From NCBI GenBank assembly GCA_937863605.1, contig CALMGN010000001.1:1-48323 (forward strand): DNA of 48,323 nucleotides, written 5' to 3'. Position 1 is the stretch's first letter; the number at the start of each line of letters is the position of its first letter. The stretch is from an uncultured Anaerolineaceae bacterium (GTDB lineage Bacteria; Chloroflexota; Anaerolineae; Anaerolineales; Anaerolineaceae). Of the stretch, positions 18,902-28,907 are shown piece by piece. Made by a program: the position numbers and the translations under genes. Below the pieces are notes generated by a model. That model ran no database searches. It was given only the letters and a program-made list of their open reading frames with translations, and was not told the origin of the DNA.

Positions 18902-20658
18902 GAACCACCGTGCGCTTGCTGCAATTCTTGAAACCTTTCACTGGCTGGGTAGCGCTTTCGGTTTTATTGTCCACTGCCACCATTGCCAGCGGGATTGGAT
19001 TGTTGGGCACATCAGCCTACCTGATCTCGCGCGCAACATTGCAGCCTTCGATTGCAGTTCTGCAAGTCGCCATCGTCGGTGTGCGGTTTTTCGGCATTTC
19101 CCGCGGGGTTTTCCGCTATTTGGAACGGCTGACATCGCATTCGGTCAATTTCCGGCTGTTGGCGCGGCTGCGGTTATGGCTCTACCGCACCATCGAGCCG
19201 CTGGCGCCGGCCAAACTGCAAGATTTTTCCTCGGGCGACTTGCTCAATCGTGTCCTTGCCGACGTGGACACCCTGGAAAACTTTTATGTGCGCGTGGTAG
19301 CGCCTTACGCAGCGGCTGGGCTGACGATTATCGGGATGGGGTTATTTCTCGGCCGGTTTGACCTGAAGTTGGGGCTGGTTTTGGCAGGCGGATTAATTTT
19401 CAGCGGGGTTGGTATTCCACTGGCAGCCTATGCGATTGGTCGGGGACCGGGGAAGGCAGTAGTAGCGGTAAAAGCCCGGCTGAGTTCCACGCTGATCGAA
19501 TCGATTCAGGGTATCGGTGATTTGACCGCATTCAACCGCAGCGAGGCAGCTGCCGCCCGCTTGAACAAGTTAGGTGGCAGTCTGGCGCAGGCGCAGCACC
19601 GCATGGTCTGGGGCAGCGCCTGGATCAATGCCGGCAATGGCCTGCTGGCCAACCTGACCATGGTCGCGATTTTGTGGCTGGCCATTCCGCTGGTCTCCAG
19701 CGGCCAGCTGGAGGGTTTCCTGCTGCCGGTGGTGGTTATGCTCTCTATGGCTTCCTTTGAAGCGGTCACCCCGTTGGCAGTCGCCGCCCAATACCACAGC
19801 GCCAGTTTGGAGTCTGGCGCGCGGTTGTTTGGAATGGAGAAAATTACCCCTGAAGTGAACGATCCAGCCGCACCGCTGCCCATCCCTCCGCTCCCACTCA
19901 GGCTGGAAGTGCGGGAAGTCAGCTTGCTATATGAGGATAATCCGGACAATGCGCTGACGAACATCACCTTGCGGCTGGATCCAGGAAAGAAAATAGCGCT
20001 GGTCGGCCCAAGCGGGGCAGGAAAAACCTCTTTGGTTAATGTTCTGTTGCGGTTGTGGGATTACGACCGCGGTGAAATCCTGTTGAACGGCACGGATTTG
20101 AGCCGCTTCCGTGCGGCGGATGTCCGAGCGCAATTTTCGGTCATCTCGCAAACCGCCTATCTTTTTAACGCCACCCTGCGCCAGAATCTGCGCCTGGCAC
20201 GTCCGGGTGCTGGCGATGACGAGCTGCATACCACCCTGTTGCGGGCCGGGTTAGATAACTGGACCGCCGCACTCCCGAATGGATTGGACACCTGGGTCGG
20301 CGAGCATGGATTGCGGTTGAGCGGCGGCGAACGTCAACGTCTGGCTGTTGCCCGGACACTGCTGCGTGACACCCCGGTGGTTATTCTGGATGAACCGACC
20401 GCCAACCTGGATGCGGTCACCGAAGCTGCGCTGATCCAGCAGTTGCAATCTGCCCTGGCGGTAAAAAGCGTGCTGTGGATTACACACCGTCTGGTGGGTT
20501 TGGAGTGGATGGACGAGATCCTGGTGATGGATGGCGGGCAGATCGTAGAGCGCGGTACCGCCGCAGAATTAATAAAAACAGGCGGGCTTTACGCCCGCCT
20601 GTGGGAAATTCAACAGCGCATGCTCCCGTCTACTTTTTCAAAGCCGTCATCATCGTGA
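18898..20658 (+). CDS. cydC: Thiol reductant ABC exporter subunit CydC
   Basis: ATG 18898 overlaps the cydD stop (ATGA); GPSGAGKTSL, LSGGERQRLAVART, VILDEPT. Confidence 0.92.
   Translation: MRTTVRLLQFLKPFTGWVALSVLLSTATIASGIGLLGTSAYLISRATLQPSIAVLQVAIVGVRFFGISRGVFRYLERLTSHSVNFRLLARLRLWLYRTIEPLAPAKLQDFSSGDLLNRVLADVDTLENFYVRVVAPYAAAGLTIIGMGLFLGRFDLKLGLVLAGGLIFSGVGIPLAAYAIGRGPGKAVVAVKARLSSTLIESIQGIGDLTAFNRSEAAAARLNKLGGSLAQAQHRMVWGSAWINAGNGLLANLTMVAILWLAIPLVSSGQLEGFLLPVVVMLSMASFEAVTPLAVAAQYHSASLESGARLFGMEKITPEVNDPAAPLPIPPLPLRLEVREVSLLYEDNPDNALTNITLRLDPGKKIALVGPSGAGKTSLVNVLLRLWDYDRGEILLNGTDLSRFRAADVRAQFSVISQTAYLFNATLRQNLRLARPGAGDDELHTTLLRAGLDNWTAALPNGLDTWVGEHGLRLSGGERQRLAVARTLLRDTPVVILDEPTANLDAVTEAALIQQLQSALAVKSVLWITHRLVGLEWMDEILVMDGGQIVERGTAAELIKTGGLYARLWEIQQRMLPSTFSKPSSS
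20570..20602 (-). terminator. Rho-independent terminator for the minus-strand CpXC gene, embedded in cydC
   Basis: Minus-strand ACAGGCGGGC-GTAAA-GCCCGCCTGT then TTTTTATT. Confidence 0.8.
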
Positions 20659-21985
20659 TGCGCACCACGATGCGGTTGATCTCTTTGAGCTTATTGATCA
20701 ACTCTTCGGGCTGATTTTGAGCTTCGGTTTGAGCGATCAAGCCGCTCAACATCTGCGTGAATTCGGGGGTCACCATTTCCGCTTTGGACTGCATCAGCTT
20801 CATACGGTCATCATAGGATTCAAGCTCTATGAGCTGCTCGATGAACGCGATTTCAGGCGGTGGAGCGGAAGCCTCTTCGATCACAGCAGTGATTTTTTGT
20901 AGTTTACCAATGCGGTTCAGATCGGCTGCGGTGCGGGCATTTTTTAATTCCTGGTCGACCAATTGCATGAAGTATTCGTCGATTTCTTCAAAATGCTCTT
21001 TTACCGCTTCGCCGGGGTTCGGCGCCGCCAGGATGGCATCCAGCAATTTGCGGGTTTGCTGCATCTGAACCTGACGCTGGTCATCGATCTCTTTGATGTA
21101 ACCCAGCAGTTTTTCGCGCATCCCCTCGAGTTTGGCCTTCTTTTCATTCTCGAAGGTGTTGATTTTATCGGTGAGCAGCTGGAAGAAGGTGTAATCCAGA
21201 CCGGTGCGGATCAGACTGACCAGGGTAGTCAGGCGTACATCGCTGTCAACCGAGTCGATGAAAATATCCACCAGCTTCTCGCGGGTGAGTCCATCCTTGC
21301 TGGCTTCTTGCAAAGTCTTGATGACTTCCTGAGCTTCCCGCGATTGTTCCTGTATTTTTTTGCCGGCTTCGGTGTTCTCCACCAATTCCTGGTGTACCGC
21401 CGCCAGGGCGCGGGCTGAACGCTCGTCCCCTTGCGCCATGGTGGCTTCCATCAACCGGGCAAACATGCTGAAGAAATTCTCGTCAATCAGCGCTTCTTCC
21501 TGTTTGATGACTTCCAACCGCGATTCGGCCGCCGGGATGGAAAGCAACCGCTGCAGCAGCGCCAGCCGTTTTTGTTGATCATCGATCATCTGGCGGCTGA
21601 TGCCATCCCCCTCCAGGATCTTTTCGATCATGGTCTGGAAGGTGAGCATCGATTGCGGGCGCAGGATGTAGGCTTTGCGTTTTTCGAGAGGCAAGCGGTT
21701 TACGACCTGATTAATCAGCGGTCCGATCAGGCGTTCCTGCTCGTTCAGAGGCAGGCCCATCTCGGAGGGGAAGAAGGTGAGCAGTAATTCTTTTTCCGGG
21801 TCGTGATAAATGACGGGGGTACCCATCATTCCGTCGTAGCCGCAGTTGGGGCAGTGGATCACATTGACCTGGCCAGAAAGAAGCCGTTGTTTTGCCTGCG
21901 GATCCTGGTTCAGGTCAAAAACCTGCTCAACTTCAGCAACGACCGGTGATTTACAACGTGGACAACTGGTTTGGACTTTAGCCAT
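20630..21985 (-). CDS. CpXC-domain protein
   Basis: N-terminal 'TSCPRCKSPVVAEVEQVFDLNQDPQAKQRLLSGQVNVIHCPNCGYDGMMGTPVIYHDPEKELLLTFFP' resembles PF14353. Confidence 0.88.
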   Translation of the reverse strand: MAKVQTSCPRCKSPVVAEVEQVFDLNQDPQAKQRLLSGQVNVIHCPNCGYDGMMGTPVIYHDPEKELLLTFFPSEMGLPLNEQERLIGPLINQVVNRLPLEKRKAYILRPQSMLTFQTMIEKILEGDGISRQMIDDQQKRLALLQRLLSIPAAESRLEVIKQEEALIDENFFSMFARLMEATMAQGDERSARALAAVHQELVENTEAGKKIQEQSREAQEVIKTLQEASKDGLTREKLVDIFIDSVDSDVRLTTLVSLIRTGLDYTFFQLLTDKINTFENEKKAKLEGMREKLLGYIKEIDDQRQVQMQQTRKLLDAILAAPNPGEAVKEHFEEIDEYFMQLVDQELKNARTAADLNRIGKLQKITAVIEEASAPPPEIAFIEQLIELESYDDRMKLMQSKAEMVTPEFTQMLSGLIAQTEAQNQPEELINKLKEINRIVVRITMMTALKK

Positions 21986-22171
21986 GTATTCTTCTCGCGA
22001 TTCTATTAAGTGTCTGTGGATTCAAACGCAATCGGATGCGTATTTCTCAACGTGATTAATTTACACAACCTGGAACAATGCGCGGTTGCAGGCACCCATG
22101 CAGGGCCTTAACTCGGTGCAATTCGCCCCAGCGGACGCAAAATTATACCATTTTTCGAGGAGGGGGTTGCC

Positions 22172-23740
22172 TCAGGTGCTGCTTTCCTGCCGGGGTAGCA
22201 GGAAACAGAAGCGCGCGCCTTTGCCAAACTCGGAATCGACCCAGATCCGGCCACCGTGGGCTTCAATGATGGAGCGGGTAAGGTATAAGCCCAGGCCAGC
22301 GCCCTTGGTATTGCGGGCAGCATCGGTTGAGCGGTAAAAACGGTCAAACACGTGCGGAATGTCTGCTTGCGCGATTCCAGGACCCTGGTCGCTAACGCAA
22401 ACAATGACGATATCTGGACGTACCTGGCTGCTTACTTTAATTTCCCCACTGGGTGAATACTTGATCGCATTTCCAATCAAATTGGTCAGGACCTGGTTCA
22501 TGCGGCTCTCATCTGCCAGAATCACCGGGAAATCAGTTGGAAAATCGCAAACGATCGTATGCTGCCCGGTTTGGGTCTGCATGCGCTCGGCCGTCCGGCG
22601 CGCTAGATCAGGCAGCAGGACATCGGAGTGTTTGATAGCCAGGCTGTTAGCTTGCAAGCGGGAGGCATCCAACAGATTTTCAACCAGCTCTGCCAGTCGG
22701 TCGGCTTCCTCTTCGATCACGGCCAGACTCTCTTTAACAATGGCGCGGTCCCAGCGGGCATCTTCGCGGCGCAGAGTGCTGACGTACCCCTTGATGAGCG
22801 CCAGCGGCGTTTTCAGCTCGTGGCTGATGACCGAGACGAAGGTGCTTTTTAGTTCGTCGGCCTGGCGGAAATGGGTGATGTCGCGCACGGTGGCGATAAT
22901 ATTGAGCAGGACATCGTCGCTAGACATGAGCGGGGAATACGTGATTCCTACCGGCAGTGGGGGCAAAGCGTCGTCCACCCTCAGGTCGCCCTCGACATAC
23001 AAATGCGCATGCGGGGTGAGCGGCCAACCCCCGGCGACGGCCTGCTCCAACGTCATATCCGTCGTCCTTTTGGCCCAGCGGATGACCTCGTCGTGGGCTT
23101 TCCCTTGAATTTCATTGCAATGGATCGAAAGCAGCCGCTCCAGCGCCGGGTTGCAGCGTTCTACCTGTTGGCTGGGCGTTAGGATTAAAATGCCGTCCGC
23201 GACCGAATCCAGCAGACCGTCCATACGCTGCCGGCTGCGCACCGACTGCTGATACAACTGCGCATTTTGCACAGCGATCGCTGCCTGGTCGGCAAAACTG
23301 CGCAGCAAAGCGCGGTCATTGACCGAAAACGAATCAGCATAAGAGCGGAAGAGGAAAATAACACCCACTACGGATTTATGGGTCACCAGCGGCAGAACCA
23401 CCCCGTTCAACAACCCGCGGGAGGCCTTGTGCGCCAATTCCACCAGCCGGCGGTTAATTTCGAGTAATTCAAACTGGTCGGCATCCACGGCTTTGGAAAT
23501 TTCGGCCAGGTACGGCACCAGGTATTTCAGAAAAGCCTCGGGTAAGCCGTTGGAAACAGGAACGCTCCAGTTTTCCTGTTCATCACGCAAAGCGATCAAA
23601 CCGGCCTGCCCGGCTAGCATTTCAATGGATATCGCCAGAATGCGCCCCAGCAGTTTTTCGAGGTCCAGTTCCTGGGTGATGGCGCGCGAAATTTCGAGCA
23701 TGTAATCGCGCTGGCGGACACGAAAATCAGGGAGCAGCAT
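22172..23740 (-). CDS. Sensor histidine kinase (GAF-PAS-HisKA-HATPase)
   Basis: 'FVSVISHELKTPLALIKGYVSTL' H-box, 'NQVLTNLIGNAIKYSP' N-box, 'DQGPGIAQADIPHVFDRFYR', 'GAGLGLYLTRSIIEAHGGRIWV'. Confidence 0.95.
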   Translation of the reverse strand: MLLPDFRVRQRDYMLEISRAITQELDLEKLLGRILAISIEMLAGQAGLIALRDEQENWSVPVSNGLPEAFLKYLVPYLAEISKAVDADQFELLEINRRLVELAHKASRGLLNGVVLPLVTHKSVVGVIFLFRSYADSFSVNDRALLRSFADQAAIAVQNAQLYQQSVRSRQRMDGLLDSVADGILILTPSQQVERCNPALERLLSIHCNEIQGKAHDEVIRWAKRTTDMTLEQAVAGGWPLTPHAHLYVEGDLRVDDALPPLPVGITYSPLMSSDDVLLNIIATVRDITHFRQADELKSTFVSVISHELKTPLALIKGYVSTLRREDARWDRAIVKESLAVIEEEADRLAELVENLLDASRLQANSLAIKHSDVLLPDLARRTAERMQTQTGQHTIVCDFPTDFPVILADESRMNQVLTNLIGNAIKYSPSGEIKVSSQVRPDIVIVCVSDQGPGIAQADIPHVFDRFYRSTDAARNTKGAGLGLYLTRSIIEAHGGRIWVDSEFGKGARFCFLLPRQESST

Positions 23741-23752
23741 GATTGGGCCTGA

Positions 23753-25105
23753 TTAAGCTTTTTCTGTATCCGCCTGACTGACGAACAGCAGTTCTTCCTC
23801 GGCGCGGGTAATCACCCGGTCGAAGATCTCCAGCGCCTCTTCCATTTCACCGTAGGTGGTACACAGCGGCGGGGAAACGCGGATGACGCTGCGGCCGCAG
23901 CCTAGGGTGAGCAGTCCTTCTTCGAAGGCCAGATCGACTACCCGGTCGCGCAATTTGACCGCTGGTTCGCGGGTATCAGAATCCTGCACAAATTCTACTC
24001 CAATCATCAAGCCGATACCGCGGACCTCGCCGATAGAGGGGTGGCGCAACTGCATCTGGCGCAGCTTATCCAGCGCAAATGCGCCGACTGCAGCGGCATT
24101 ATGCATGTATTCTTTTTCAATCAAATCCAACGTTGCCAGCGATGCTGCGCAGGAGATCGGATTTCCGCCAAAGGTATTGCCGTGCGACCCGCGTGGCCAG
24201 GTGACGACGCTCTTGCGGGCAACCATCATCCCCAGCGGCATGCCCGAAGCGATGCCTTTGGCTGCACAGAAGATATCGGGTTCCACGCCGAATTGTTCGA
24301 TCGACCACCATTTTCCGGTACGGCCGGTGCCCGCCTGGACTTCGTCAGCAATTAATAAGATTCCATGACGGTCGCATAAAGCGCGCAGCGCCGGGAAGAA
24401 ACCGGGTGGAGGCACGATGTAACCGCCTTCCCCTTGAATAGGTTCAACCAGGATGCCCGCAACCGAATCGGCCGGTACGGTACGGCCAAATATTTCAGTT
24501 TCGATATAGCGGACCACAGTCTCCCCGTAATCTTCGCCGTCGTTCCCCTTTAGAATGGGGTGGTAGGGATCCGGGAAGGGTGCATGGGTGACACCGTTCA
24601 TCAAGGGGTAGAAGCCGCGGTGGTAAGCGGCTTTACTAGCGGTAAAAGTGACAGCTCCCATTGTGCGGCCGTGGAACCCGCCCAGGAAGCCGATAAACTC
24701 GGTGCGTTTGGTATGGTATCGTGCCAGCTTGATGGCTGATTCGACCGCCTCGGTGCCTGAATTAGTCATAAAACTGACCGCATCCTCTTTGAAGGGAGCA
24801 ATGTGGTTGATTTTTTCAGCCAACTCGATCCACTTGGTGTGATAAAAATCGGAAGAAATATGGATGAATTTCTCTGCCTGTTCCTGGATGGCCTTGACGA
24901 CCTGCGGATGGCTGTGACCGGTGGAAACCACTGCAATGCCAGCCGAAAAATCAAGGAATCGGTTTCCATCTACATCCCAGACTTCAACGCCGCGGCCGTG
25001 ATCCATCACAAAAGGATATCCGCGAGGATAGGATGGTGAAATGACCGCTTGATCGCGTTCGATCAAGAGATTGGCATTTGGCCCGGGCAAGGTGGTTTTC
25101 CGCAT
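23753..25105 (-). CDS. Class III aminotransferase (acetylornithine / 4-aminobutyrate type)
   Basis: 'LIADEVQAGTGRTGKWWSIEQFGVEPDIFCAAKGIASGMPLG', 'NSGTEAVESAIKLAR'; start at 25105 with GGAGGG. Confidence 0.93.
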   Translation of the reverse strand: MRKTTLPGPNANLLIERDQAVISPSYPRGYPFVMDHGRGVEVWDVDGNRFLDFSAGIAVVSTGHSHPQVVKAIQEQAEKFIHISSDFYHTKWIELAEKINHIAPFKEDAVSFMTNSGTEAVESAIKLARYHTKRTEFIGFLGGFHGRTMGAVTFTASKAAYHRGFYPLMNGVTHAPFPDPYHPILKGNDGEDYGETVVRYIETEIFGRTVPADSVAGILVEPIQGEGGYIVPPPGFFPALRALCDRHGILLIADEVQAGTGRTGKWWSIEQFGVEPDIFCAAKGIASGMPLGMMVARKSVVTWPRGSHGNTFGGNPISCAASLATLDLIEKEYMHNAAAVGAFALDKLRQMQLRHPSIGEVRGIGLMIGVEFVQDSDTREPAVKLRDRVVDLAFEEGLLTLGCGRSVIRVSPPLCTTYGEMEEALEIFDRVITRAEEELLFVSQADTEKA

Positions 25106-25293
25106 ATTTCCCTCCGTTGAATAATGTTGGATATCAGGTTGTTCGTTGAGCACCAGAAAATTAGCTGGTTGTTTCTTTAATATCGATTATAGCATCAGAA
25201 AAAATTGGGTCAGGGGACAGCGCCCCGGTATGCAATGCGCATAGTCAAAACACTTATAGGAGCGAATAAATCTCCCCCAATACAATGACTACC

Positions 25294-26232
25294 TTACCCA
25301 AAATCGGTGGTTTCGGCCAGCGCCAGCGCACCGATTAGACCGACATTGTCACCCAGCGAGGCGGTCACAATTTGGACCTGCTCAAGGTAGGAATGGCCAA
25401 GAATATATTCCGGCAGCGCTTTCTTAATCGGTTCCAGGATCAAGGAGCCAGCGGAAATTACACCGCCGCCCAATATGACAATGGAAGGGTTGAACAGATG
25501 CAGGTAATCGGCGAGCGTATGACCGATGTAAGTGCCCGCTGACGTAATGGCCTGAATGGCAAGCGCGTCTCCAGCTGCTGCTGCCTGGCTGACGTCCGCA
25601 GCGCTGGGGTTCGGCACACCGGCCAGCGACGATTCGACGCCAAGACTGATTCGTTCGACTACATATTTGGCAATCGCTGTTCCTGACGCTACCGCCTCCA
25701 GGTGCCCGCGGTGACCGCAGCCGCACAACGGCCCATTGGGGATAATAGTGATGTGGCCAAATTCGCCTGCCAGACCGCGATGGCCCACCATCAACTTGCC
25801 GTTGACGATGGCGCCGCCGCCAATGCCGGTGCTAATGGTCAGGAAAAGCAGGTTATCATGCCCTTTGCCGGCGCCGTAGCGCCACTCGCCAAGCGCCGCC
25901 AGGTTGGCGTCATTGCCAACCAGGACCGGCACGTGGAATTGTTCTTCCAGGAGGCGGCGAATTGGAAGGTTGATCCATCCCGGGACGTTGGGGGCTTCGA
26001 GGATGACCCCTTCATTTTTATCCAGGTAGCCAGGTACCGCCACCACAATTGCTGCCACCATGGTCGATGCTGGCCAAATCTCTTTGAAAAGCCCAATCAT
26101 GCGCTCGATGGGCGTCTGCACTTTATCGCGCGTGCGAATTTTCTTGATTTGCAGCGGAATGGGGTTCCCCGATTGGAACACGGCTGCCCGAATTTGCGTC
26201 CCGCCAATATCCGCAACAACGTACGTTTCCAT
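25294..26232 (-). CDS. ROK family sugar kinase
   Basis: 'VADIGGTQIRAAVF', 'GIGGGAIVNGKLMVGHRGLAGEFGHITIIPNGPLCGCGHRGHLEAVASG'. Confidence 0.95.
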   Translation of the reverse strand: METYVVADIGGTQIRAAVFQSGNPIPLQIKKIRTRDKVQTPIERMIGLFKEIWPASTMVAAIVVAVPGYLDKNEGVILEAPNVPGWINLPIRRLLEEQFHVPVLVGNDANLAALGEWRYGAGKGHDNLLFLTISTGIGGGAIVNGKLMVGHRGLAGEFGHITIIPNGPLCGCGHRGHLEAVASGTAIAKYVVERISLGVESSLAGVPNPSAADVSQAAAAGDALAIQAITSAGTYIGHTLADYLHLFNPSIVILGGGVISAGSLILEPIKKALPEYILGHSYLEQVQIVTASLGDNVGLIGALALAETTDFG

Positions 26233-26236
26233 ACTC

Positions 26237-26245
26237 GCGATTATA
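26237..26245 (-). promoter_or_regulatory. Extended -10 of the ROK kinase gene, leaderless geometry
   Basis: Minus-strand TGCTATAAT (TATAAT at 26245-26240), 7 nt before ATG at 26232. Confidence 0.6.
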
Positions 26246-26336
26246 GCACAGAGGGCTTTACCCGGTCATAGGGAGCACATGGGTGGATGGCAAACAATGC
26301 ATATGTCAGACATGTTTGGACATCCTGGCCGAATCG

Positions 26337-26365
26337 TTGACGTACAAATAAAAGAGAATTATAAA
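26337..26365 (+). promoter_or_regulatory. Sigma70 promoter of yvcK
   Basis: TTGACG (26337-26342)-N17-TATAAA (26360-26365), ATG at 26375. Confidence 0.65.
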
Positions 26366-26374
26366 TAGAGGTAT

Positions 26375-27727
26375 ATGCAGTCAAGGCAGAAATCCTGGTT
26401 AAGCCGCGTTTTCTCAGGCGCCCGGCCGCTCTTACGCTGGCTGGAACCGGGCATTGGTGTTAAACGGTACTTTTTCGTATTTCTAGCCGGCACAACCCTG
26501 CTCGGGGTTGGGTTGACTTTGTTAATTTTGGATGTTTACCGGACTGCGCCAAATACCTGGTGGCTGCCGATTTTTTCTTCGCTTTCTTTGCGGGGCTTGG
26601 AACGCCCGCTGCGGATTTTGATTTTTGGCGGAATCGGGATCGGACTGGTTTTATACAGCGTGATGGGAATCAACCGCTCGCTATTGAAACCGTTTGTCCG
26701 GCCGGGGAAACAACTGCTCGACACCGTCACCAATTACCGCCGGCGCGATCGCGGTCCGCGGGTGGTTGCTATTGGCGGCGGCAATGGGCTTTCCTCTTTA
26801 TTGCGGGGGATCAAATTTTATACGCATAACATCACAGCGATCGTCACGGTAGCGGATGACGGCGGGTCATCGGGCGAGCTGCGCCAAAGATTAGGGGTGC
26901 TTCCTCCCGGCGACATCCGCAACTGTCTGGCGGCTTTGTCCGACGACGAGGAGCTGATCACACAGTTATTCAAGTACCGCTTCGGGGAATCGGCCGGGTT
27001 AACTGGCCACAGCCTTGGCAACCTGTTAATCACTGCGCTTTCGGATATCACTGGAAGTTTTGAATCGGCGGTGGCTGAATCCGGCAAGGTGTTGGCGGTG
27101 CGCGGGCGCGTGTTACCCTCCACCTTGCATGATGTTAAACTGGTCGCTGATCTGCATCAGGCGGGATCTGACCGTGAGGTGCGGGTGAAGGGCGAAAGCA
27201 ACATCCCCACCACGCCGGGCAAGGTGCAGCGGGTTTGGCTGGACCCGAACAATCCCGAGGCCTACCCACCCGCTATTCAGGCGATCCTGGGCGCGGAGTT
27301 GATCATCATCGGCCCTGGGAGTTTGTTTACCAGCATTTTGCCCAATTTACTGGTCCCGGATATTGCCGCAGCTTTGAAAGCCAGCCGGGCTTACAAGTTT
27401 TTTGTCTGCAACGTGGCCACCCAACCTGGCGAAACAGATGGATTTTCCAGTTACGATCATGTCCGTGCCATAGAACAGCATCTGGGTGGAAGGGTATTTC
27501 ACCTGGTATTGTGTAATTCAAAGGTAATGACCGGGCTGCCAGATGATGTCCAACAGGTGATGGCGGAGTTAAAATTGGAAGAGAATTATGCGGTTTACAC
27601 TGCCAACCTGGTGGATGAAGAGCAGCCGTGGCGCCATGACGCGATCAAATTAGCGCGTTCCATCATGGATTTGTTCTTTGAGCGCACCGGACCGCAATCA
27701 TTAAGAGAAGATAACCCTGTTCGGTAG
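26375..27727 (+). CDS. yvcK: YvcK/CofD family gluconeogenesis factor
   Basis: 'VVAIGGGNGLSSLLRGIKFYTHNITAIVTVADDGGSSGELRQRLGVLPPGDIRNCLAALSDDE'. Confidence 0.95.
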   Translation: MQSRQKSWLSRVFSGARPLLRWLEPGIGVKRYFFVFLAGTTLLGVGLTLLILDVYRTAPNTWWLPIFSSLSLRGLERPLRILIFGGIGIGLVLYSVMGINRSLLKPFVRPGKQLLDTVTNYRRRDRGPRVVAIGGGNGLSSLLRGIKFYTHNITAIVTVADDGGSSGELRQRLGVLPPGDIRNCLAALSDDEELITQLFKYRFGESAGLTGHSLGNLLITALSDITGSFESAVAESGKVLAVRGRVLPSTLHDVKLVADLHQAGSDREVRVKGESNIPTTPGKVQRVWLDPNNPEAYPPAIQAILGAELIIIGPGSLFTSILPNLLVPDIAAALKASRAYKFFVCNVATQPGETDGFSSYDHVRAIEQHLGGRVFHLVLCNSKVMTGLPDDVQQVMAELKLEENYAVYTANLVDEEQPWRHDAIKLARSIMDLFFERTGPQSLREDNPVR

Positions 27728-27784
27728 GTTAACCCCCGCCGGATGGGATGATACTCATTTTTGTAAGGACCTAGGAGGTTTAGC

Positions 27785-28837
27785 ATGACAGTAAAAGTTG
27801 GTATCAATGGGTTCGGCCGCATCGGCCGGCAGGTGTTAAAGGCCATTATCGAAAACTACCCCGATGAATTGGAAGTAGTTGCGGTTAACGACCTCTTCGA
27901 TCCGAAAACAAATGCCCATCTGTTCAAATATGACTCGAACTACGGCATTTTCCCGGGCACAGTGGAAGTGGTAGAAAGCGATCTACTGATCAACGGCAAA
28001 AAGGTCAGAACGTTTGCTGAAAAAGATCCCGGCATGCTGCCCTGGAAGGAGCTTGGCGTCGAAATCGTGATTGAGTCTACCGGCGTTTTCACCGATGCGA
28101 TTGGTGACCCAGCCAAAGGCAAGGCTGGCGCTCGTACGCACATTGATTCCGGCGGAGCGAAGAAGGTTATCATCAGCGCCCCTGCCAAAAACGAGGATTT
28201 GACGGTTGTGCTGGGTGTCAACGAAGACAAATATGACCCCGCCAAGCATCACGTCATTTCAAACGCGTCCTGCACCACCAACTGCCTGGCTCCGGCAGTG
28301 AAGGTTGTTCACCAAAACCTCGGCATTATCAACGCAGTAATGACCACCATTCACTCGTACACCAATGACCAGGTGATCCTGGACCAAGGTCACAAGAAGG
28401 AAATGCGCCGCTCCCGTGCTGCCGGGCTTAACATCATCCCGACCACCACCGGTGCTGCGAAGGCCATTGCATTGGTCATGCCCGAACTGAAGGGGAAATT
28501 CGACGGCTTCTCACTGCGCGTTCCGACTCCCACCGTTTCCATCGTCGATTTCGTCGCTACGGTCGAAAAATCGACTACCAAAGAAGACTTGAACAATTTG
28601 TTTATCGAAGCTTCCAAGGGCAAACTCAAGGGCATTCTGGGCGTTACTCACGGGGAATACGGCGATCCGCTGGTTTCGATGGACTTTAAGGGCGACCCGC
28701 GCTCCTCGATTGTCGATCTTCCTTTGAGCATGGTCATGGGCGGAAATTTGATCAAAGTGGTGACCTGGTACGACAATGAATGGGGTTATTCCTGCCGCAC
28801 TGCCGACCTGGCTGCATTGATGGCAAAATCGCTCTAG
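27785..28837 (+). CDS. gap: Glyceraldehyde-3-phosphate dehydrogenase, type I
   Basis: '[16 protein letters not shown]', '[12 protein letters not shown]', '[34 protein letters not shown]'. Confidence 0.98.
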   Translation: MTVKVGINGFGRIGRQVLKAIIENYPDELEVVAVNDLFDPKTNAHLFKYDSNYGIFPGTVEVVESDLLINGKKVRTFAEKDPGMLPWKELGVEIVIESTGVFTDAIGDPAKGKAGARTHIDSGGAKKVIISAPAKNEDLTVVLGVNEDKYDPAKHHVISNASCTTNCLAPAVKVVHQNLGIINAVMTTIHSYTNDQVILDQGHKKEMRRSRAAGLNIIPTTTGAAKAIALVMPELKGKFDGFSLRVPTPTVSIVDFVATVEKSTTKEDLNNLFIEASKGKLKGILGVTHGEYGDPLVSMDFKGDPRSSIVDLPLSMVMGGNLIKVVTWYDNEWGYSCRTADLAALMAKSL

Positions 28838-28855
28838 ACTTATACTTGACCTTAC

Positions 28856-28883
28856 GGGCGCGGTTGCTTTATGCACCGCGCCC
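28856..28883. repeat. Intergenic hairpin between gap and pgk
   Basis: GGGCGCGGT-N10-ACCGCGCCC, no T-tract afterwards. Confidence 0.7.
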
Positions 28884-28907
28884 ATTAATTAGATCGGGGA
28901 GACTTCC

